From Oscillospiraceae bacterium (GTDB taxonomy: Bacteria > Bacillota > Clostridia > Oscillospirales > Ruminococcaceae), in contig JAJQDP010000019.1 in NCBI GenBank assembly GCA_021202155.1, positions 115,084 to 179,083 on the forward strand: DNA of 64,000 bases, in the 5' to 3' direction. A model generated the notes under the pieces. That model ran no database searches. It saw only the letters and a program-made list of their open reading frames with translations, and was not told where the DNA came from. Below are positions 61,771 to 64,000 of the stretch, piece by piece. Position 1 is the first letter of the stretch. Each line of letters opens with the position of its first letter. The position numbers and the translations under genes were made by a program.

Positions 61771-61935
61771 GCGCTCGCCCTTTGGGCTCGCACACCTCTC
61801 AGTCAGCCTGCGGCTGACAGCTCCCCTTATCAAGGGGAGCCTATAATTGCCTCTTTGCAAGAATCTATGAGAGGATGTAAATAGCCTCCCCTGAAAGGGG
61901 AGGGGGACCGTGCGAAGCACGGTGGAGGGGTTTCC
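61771..61935. repeat. Palindromic intergenic repeat, copy A (right end missing)
   Basis: This 165-bp non-coding stretch shares ordered blocks with copy B at 63535-63775: GCGCTCGCC, CTCTCAGTC, CTATAA, TGCCTCTTT, a 23-bp identical core around CCCCTGAAAGGGG (61883-61905) and GGTGGAGGGGTTTCC (61921-61935). It has internal hairpins and no open frame. The terminal repeat on the right, present in copy B, is absent here, so the copy looks truncated. It fits a MITE-like or REP-like element family. Confidence 0.7.
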
Positions 61936-61975
61936 ACAAAAACCACCCCCAACTCTTGCGAGTCAGGGGTTTGGG
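61936..61975 (-). terminator. Terminator of the Cys-rich protein gene
   Basis: On the minus strand a hairpin with ACTC-GCAA-GAGT at its tip and CCCC/GGGG below it (complement of 61943-61975) is followed by five T. It lies directly after the gene at 61998. Confidence 0.65.
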
Positions 61976-61997
61976 TTTTAAGCTATGCTGTTTTTAC

Positions 61998-62609
61998 TTA
62001 GCCCTCGGTATGAGTCTCTTCGTCGTGGACGTTGATTTCCTCAGCGACCTCTTCGGCGGCTTCCTGGATGTCCTCGGCGACCTCAGCGGCGGCTTTGAGG
62101 GTTTCGTCGACAGATTCGGGAACATCTGCTTCGCCATCGTCCTCGTCTTCATCCTCGTCCTCATCGTCCCACTCAGTGGTGTACTCTGCCTCGTGACGCT
62201 CTTCAAGCTTCTCGGCGACCTTGTCAGCGATGATGGAAGCCCACTCGCTTGCCTTGTCTGCGGCAATGACAATACCGCTCATGACGCCGTCAACGATGCT
62301 GTTGACTGCTTCGGAAATATCCTGACCGTGACCCTCGCACTCGTCGCACTCGCACTCGTCATCGTCGCACTCGCACTCGTCCTCGTCGTCACACTCGTCG
62401 CATTCGCACTCGTGATCGCAGGTGCACTCTTCGCCGTCCCAAGCCTCGCAGTCTTCACAGTCGCAGGCATCTACGTCGTCAAGACCTTCGAAATCCTCGG
62501 TGTCGTCGATTTCCTCGTCCTCGCGAACCTTCTTTGCAAGGGCAAAGCCAAGTGCCGCCGCGGCTGCAGCCGCACCTATACCAAGAGCTATTTTAAATAC
62601 ATTACTCAT
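61998..62609 (-). CDS. Membrane-anchored Cys/Asp/Glu-rich protein of unknown function
   Basis: The 203-residue protein has an Ala-rich N-terminal membrane segment (about residues 6-26) followed by Lys-Lys. An acidic stretch (about 29-48) leads into a block of about 46 residues with 13 Cys, mostly as CDC, CEC, CDEC and ECEC units among Asp and Glu (about 49-94). A helical middle part (GVMSGIVIAADKASEWASII) and acidic Ala/Glu-rich repeats complete it. The Cys spacing resembles metallothionein-like or iron-sulfur-binding stretches, but I recognise no family. GGAG precedes the ATG. It has its own promoter and terminator. Confidence 0.8.
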   Translation of the reverse strand: MSNVFKIALGIGAAAAAAALGFALAKKVREDEEIDDTEDFEGLDDVDACDCEDCEAWDGEECTCDHECECDECDDEDECECDDDECECDECEGHGQDISEAVNSIVDGVMSGIVIAADKASEWASIIADKVAEKLEERHEAEYTTEWDDEDEDEDEDDGEADVPESVDETLKAAAEVAEDIQEAAEEVAEEINVHDEETHTEG

Positions 62610-62642
62610 CTGAAAACATCTCCTTCAGTTTCTCTTAAGTTT

Positions 62643-62671
62643 AATATAGCACACATTTGAGAAAAATGCAA
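62643..62671 (-). promoter_or_regulatory. Promoter of the Cys-rich protein gene
   Basis: On the minus strand TTGCAT (complement of 62666-62671) and TATATT (complement of 62643-62648) are 17 bp apart, just after the rsmE stop codon. Confidence 0.75.
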
Positions 62672-62678
62672 TACCCAA

Positions 62679-63388
62679 TTACATATTACTGGTCAAAAAC
62701 ATGATTATGGCGGTCGCCGCAATCGGTGCGGTCTCGCATCTTAAAATTCTGTCTCCGAGCCAGGCTTTTTTTACGCCGTTTTCTTCAAGGGTCTCAATTT
62801 CCGACGGTTCAAATCCGCCCTCAGAGCCGATAAACAGCCCGATTTTCGCGTTTTCCGGGATCTCAATATTTCTGAGACTGACCCCGCCCTTTTCGTAGCA
62901 GACAATCCCGACATCCTGCGCCGCCATTTCACTCACGCACTCGTCAAAGCTCAGTATGTCCGAAACCTCAGGGATAATTCCGCGCCCAGATTGCTTCGCC
63001 GCTTCTGAAGACGCTCACGTTTCGCCTTGAACCGCTCGTTATCCGGTCTTGAAATGCACCTTTTCGTGAGAACCGGGCAGATTCTCACGACACCAAGCTC
63101 CACAGATTTCTGAACGATGAGCTCAAGCTTGTCAAGCTTCGGAATCGCCATGAAGAGCGTCAGGTCAATGTTCGGCTCACTTGACGGAGACTCGCTGATG
63201 ACCCTGAGCGAGACATCCTCCCGTGTGATTCCGATAATTTCGCACTGATAGTCGACCCCGTCCCGGCAGACGGTGAGTTCATCCCCGACAGCCATTCTTA
63301 AAGACTTTCCGATGTGGACGGCGTCCGCGCCGTCAATAGTTATAATCCCGCCATCCGGCGGCTCACTGACAAAGAACCTCGGCATCAT
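62679..63388 (-). pseudogene. rsmE: 16S rRNA m3U1498 methyltransferase RsmE, frameshifted
   Basis: Two frames together make one RsmE. The 5' part (63388-62951) gives MMPRFFVSEPPDGG, IPKLDKLELIVQKSVELGV and CPVLTKRCISR. The 3' part continues in another frame from EAAKQSGRGIIPEV to GLFIGSEGGFEPSEIE and GDRILRCETAPIAA, which is the SPOUT knot SAM site. The frame changes at about 62995-63010, after KRERLQK. Family members have about three more residues there. A loss of about 13 bp between two TCAGAAG repeats would explain both the missing residues and the shift. As read, the product ends after 145 residues and lacks the catalytic knot. A sequencing error is the main alternative. Confidence 0.82.
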
Positions 63389-63435
63389 ATTGCCCTTTCC
63401 GATAAAGTGAGCAGTAACGCTACTCTTACAGATAA

Positions 63436-63464
63436 ATTATACGCTCAAACCGCCTACTTTTCAA
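63436..63464 (-). promoter_or_regulatory. Promoter of rsmE
   Basis: On the minus strand TTGAAA (complement of 63459-63464) and TATAAT (complement of 63436-63441) are 17 bp apart, about 48 bp before the ATG. Confidence 0.8.
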
Positions 63465-63534
63465 GAGAAATTTGCAGATTTCGTGCGTATTTCACGATGA
63501 TTTCACAAACAGAGATGCGCCTTTCGGAAGCATC

Positions 63535-63775
63535 GCGCTCGCCTGCGGCTCGCGCCCTCTCAGTCGCCTACGGCGACAGCACCTTCGGAAACCCCTCCGG
63601 CGGCTAAAGCCGCCACCTCCCCTTTCAGGGGAGGCTATAACTGCCTCTTTCAGAAGCTTTTGAAAAAGCATAAAAAGCCTCCCCTGAAAGGGGAGGGGAA
63701 CCGCCACGCAAAGCGTGGTGGTGGAGGGGTTTCCGAGGGAGCTGTCAGCCCAACGGGCTGACTGAGAGGGCGCGC
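63535..63775. repeat. Palindromic intergenic repeat, copy B, with perfect 15-bp terminal inverted repeats
   Basis: CGCGCCCTCTCAGTC (63551-63565) recurs as its exact reverse complement at 63760-63774, bounding 224 bp. Inside are nested hairpins, GGCGGCTAAAGCCGCC (63599-63614) and blocks around CCCCTGAAAGGGG. It shares a 23-bp identical core and other blocks with copy A. It has no transposase frame, so it would be a non-autonomous element. It occupies most of the 466-bp gene-free gap between rsmE and the deaminase gene. No target-site duplication is obvious. Confidence 0.75.
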
Positions 63776-63791
63776 GGAATGCGATTACCCC

Positions 63792-63820
63792 TTGCACTTC
63801 TCCCCGAAATGTGCTATAGT
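63792..63820 (+). promoter_or_regulatory. Promoter of the dCMP deaminase-like gene
   Basis: TTGCAC (63792-63797) and TATAGT (63815-63820) are 17 bp apart. A TATAAT at 63820-63825 is an alternative -10. The promoter begins 17 bp after the repeat element. Confidence 0.7.
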
Positions 63821-63854
63821 ATAATAGACAATTTGTATCGAAGGGAGCGATACC

Positions 63855-64000
63855 ATGCGTAGAGACAAGATTAACTATTACCTCGACATCGCAGACTCGG
63901 TTTCCGAAAGGGGAACATGTCTGAGGCGTAGGTACGGCGCGGTTATCGTCAAGAACGACCAGATTATTTCAACCGGCTATGTCGGCGCACCCCGTGGCAG
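63855..64000 (+). CDS. dCMP deaminase / ComEB-like protein, N-terminal part (runs off the window)
   Basis: The first 48 codons read MRRDKINYYLDIADSVSERG, then TCLRRRYGAVIVKNDQIIST and GYVGAPRG. This is the N-terminus of clostridial deoxycytidylate deaminase-family proteins, which turn dCMP into dUMP for thymidylate synthesis. The zinc ligands HxE and PCxxC lie beyond the window edge, so the assignment rests on the N-terminal pattern. AAGGGAG stands 7 nt before the ATG. Confidence 0.75.
   Translation, partial: MRRDKINYYLDIADSVSERGTCLRRRYGAVIVKNDQIISTGYVGAPRG

Noticed and set aside
62331-62425. Short tandem-like repeats (CTCGCACTCGTC type) resembling a repeat array
   Set aside because: The units are irregular 6-15 bp and code for Cys/Asp/Glu residues. 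There are no constant repeats with unique spacers, so this is not a CRISPR array.
61956-62660. 234-codon plus-strand frame opposite the Cys-rich gene, encoding a Val/Leu-rich hydrophobic protein
   Set aside because: It is the complement of the low-complexity GAN-TGC coding repeat. The minus-strand gene has a promoter, Shine-Dalgarno and terminator, while the plus frame has none.

Overview
The window looks like chromosomal DNA from an anaerobic, probably endospore-forming member of the Clostridia (Oscillospiraceae/Ruminococcaceae-like gut lineage). The evidence is the spore-maturation pair spmA-spmB, the oxygen-sensitive NrdD/NrdG ribonucleotide reductase, pyruvate phosphate dikinase plus PEP carboxykinase, small clostridial families (DUF6514, DUF4358, DUF6320, DUF4179) and hemicellulose-type glycosidases. 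Promoters are strikingly regular: about twenty sites have TTGNNN-17 bp-TATAAT-like boxes. TTG and GTG starts with good Shine-Dalgarno sites are common. No rRNA, prophage or CRISPR array is visible. Coordinates were read by eye, so weak sites carry low confidence.

Region by region. 0.2-9 kb: a fused ABC ATPase/permease faces a glmU-pth-mfd operon. 9-19 kb: ppdK, an esterase/acyltransferase fusion with a DUF6320 membrane partner, a GH31 glycosidase and pckG. 19-25 kb: a 6S-like structured RNA candidate, a TtcA-like/ymdB pair, spmAB, an AbrB-type regulator, lgt and folD. 25-34 kb: a yybP-ykoY (Mn2+) riboswitch in front of mntP and a P-type ATPase, then GH43, GNAT, asnB and an SGNH hydrolase/DUF4358 lipoprotein pair. 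34-43 kb: nrdD-nrdG behind tandem NrdR boxes, an orphan peptide-binding lipoprotein and the nucleoside salvage operon deoC-deoD-deoB-cdd-pdp. 43-54 kb: DUF6514, an esterase, tRNA-Val, a MarR-controlled heterodimeric ABC exporter, a HAD phosphatase, T-box-controlled alaS, a HIT protein, a phosphoribosyltransferase and two tRNA-Gln genes. 54-59 kb: a surface esterase and an acyltransferase-GT8-GT8-acyltransferase operon, the best candidate for an undescribed lipid/glycan pathway.

59-64 kb is unlike the rest and looks eroded. A yfcE phosphodiesterase without its N-terminus is joined to a DUF4179 anti-sigma-like gene without its C-terminus. There is an antitoxin without a toxin, an rsmE with an internal frameshift and two copies of a palindromic intergenic repeat, one with perfect 15-bp terminal inverted repeats. 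The same stretch holds an unusual Cys/Asp/Glu-rich membrane-anchored protein. The window ends inside a dCMP deaminase-like gene.

Links between genes: GlmU (UDP-GlcNAc), Lgt, Pth, AlaS and Mfd are housekeeping functions. PpdK and PckG both act at the PEP node. NrdDG makes deoxynucleotides while the deo/cdd/pdp operon recovers them. GH31, GH43 and several esterases suggest use of decorated plant polysaccharides.
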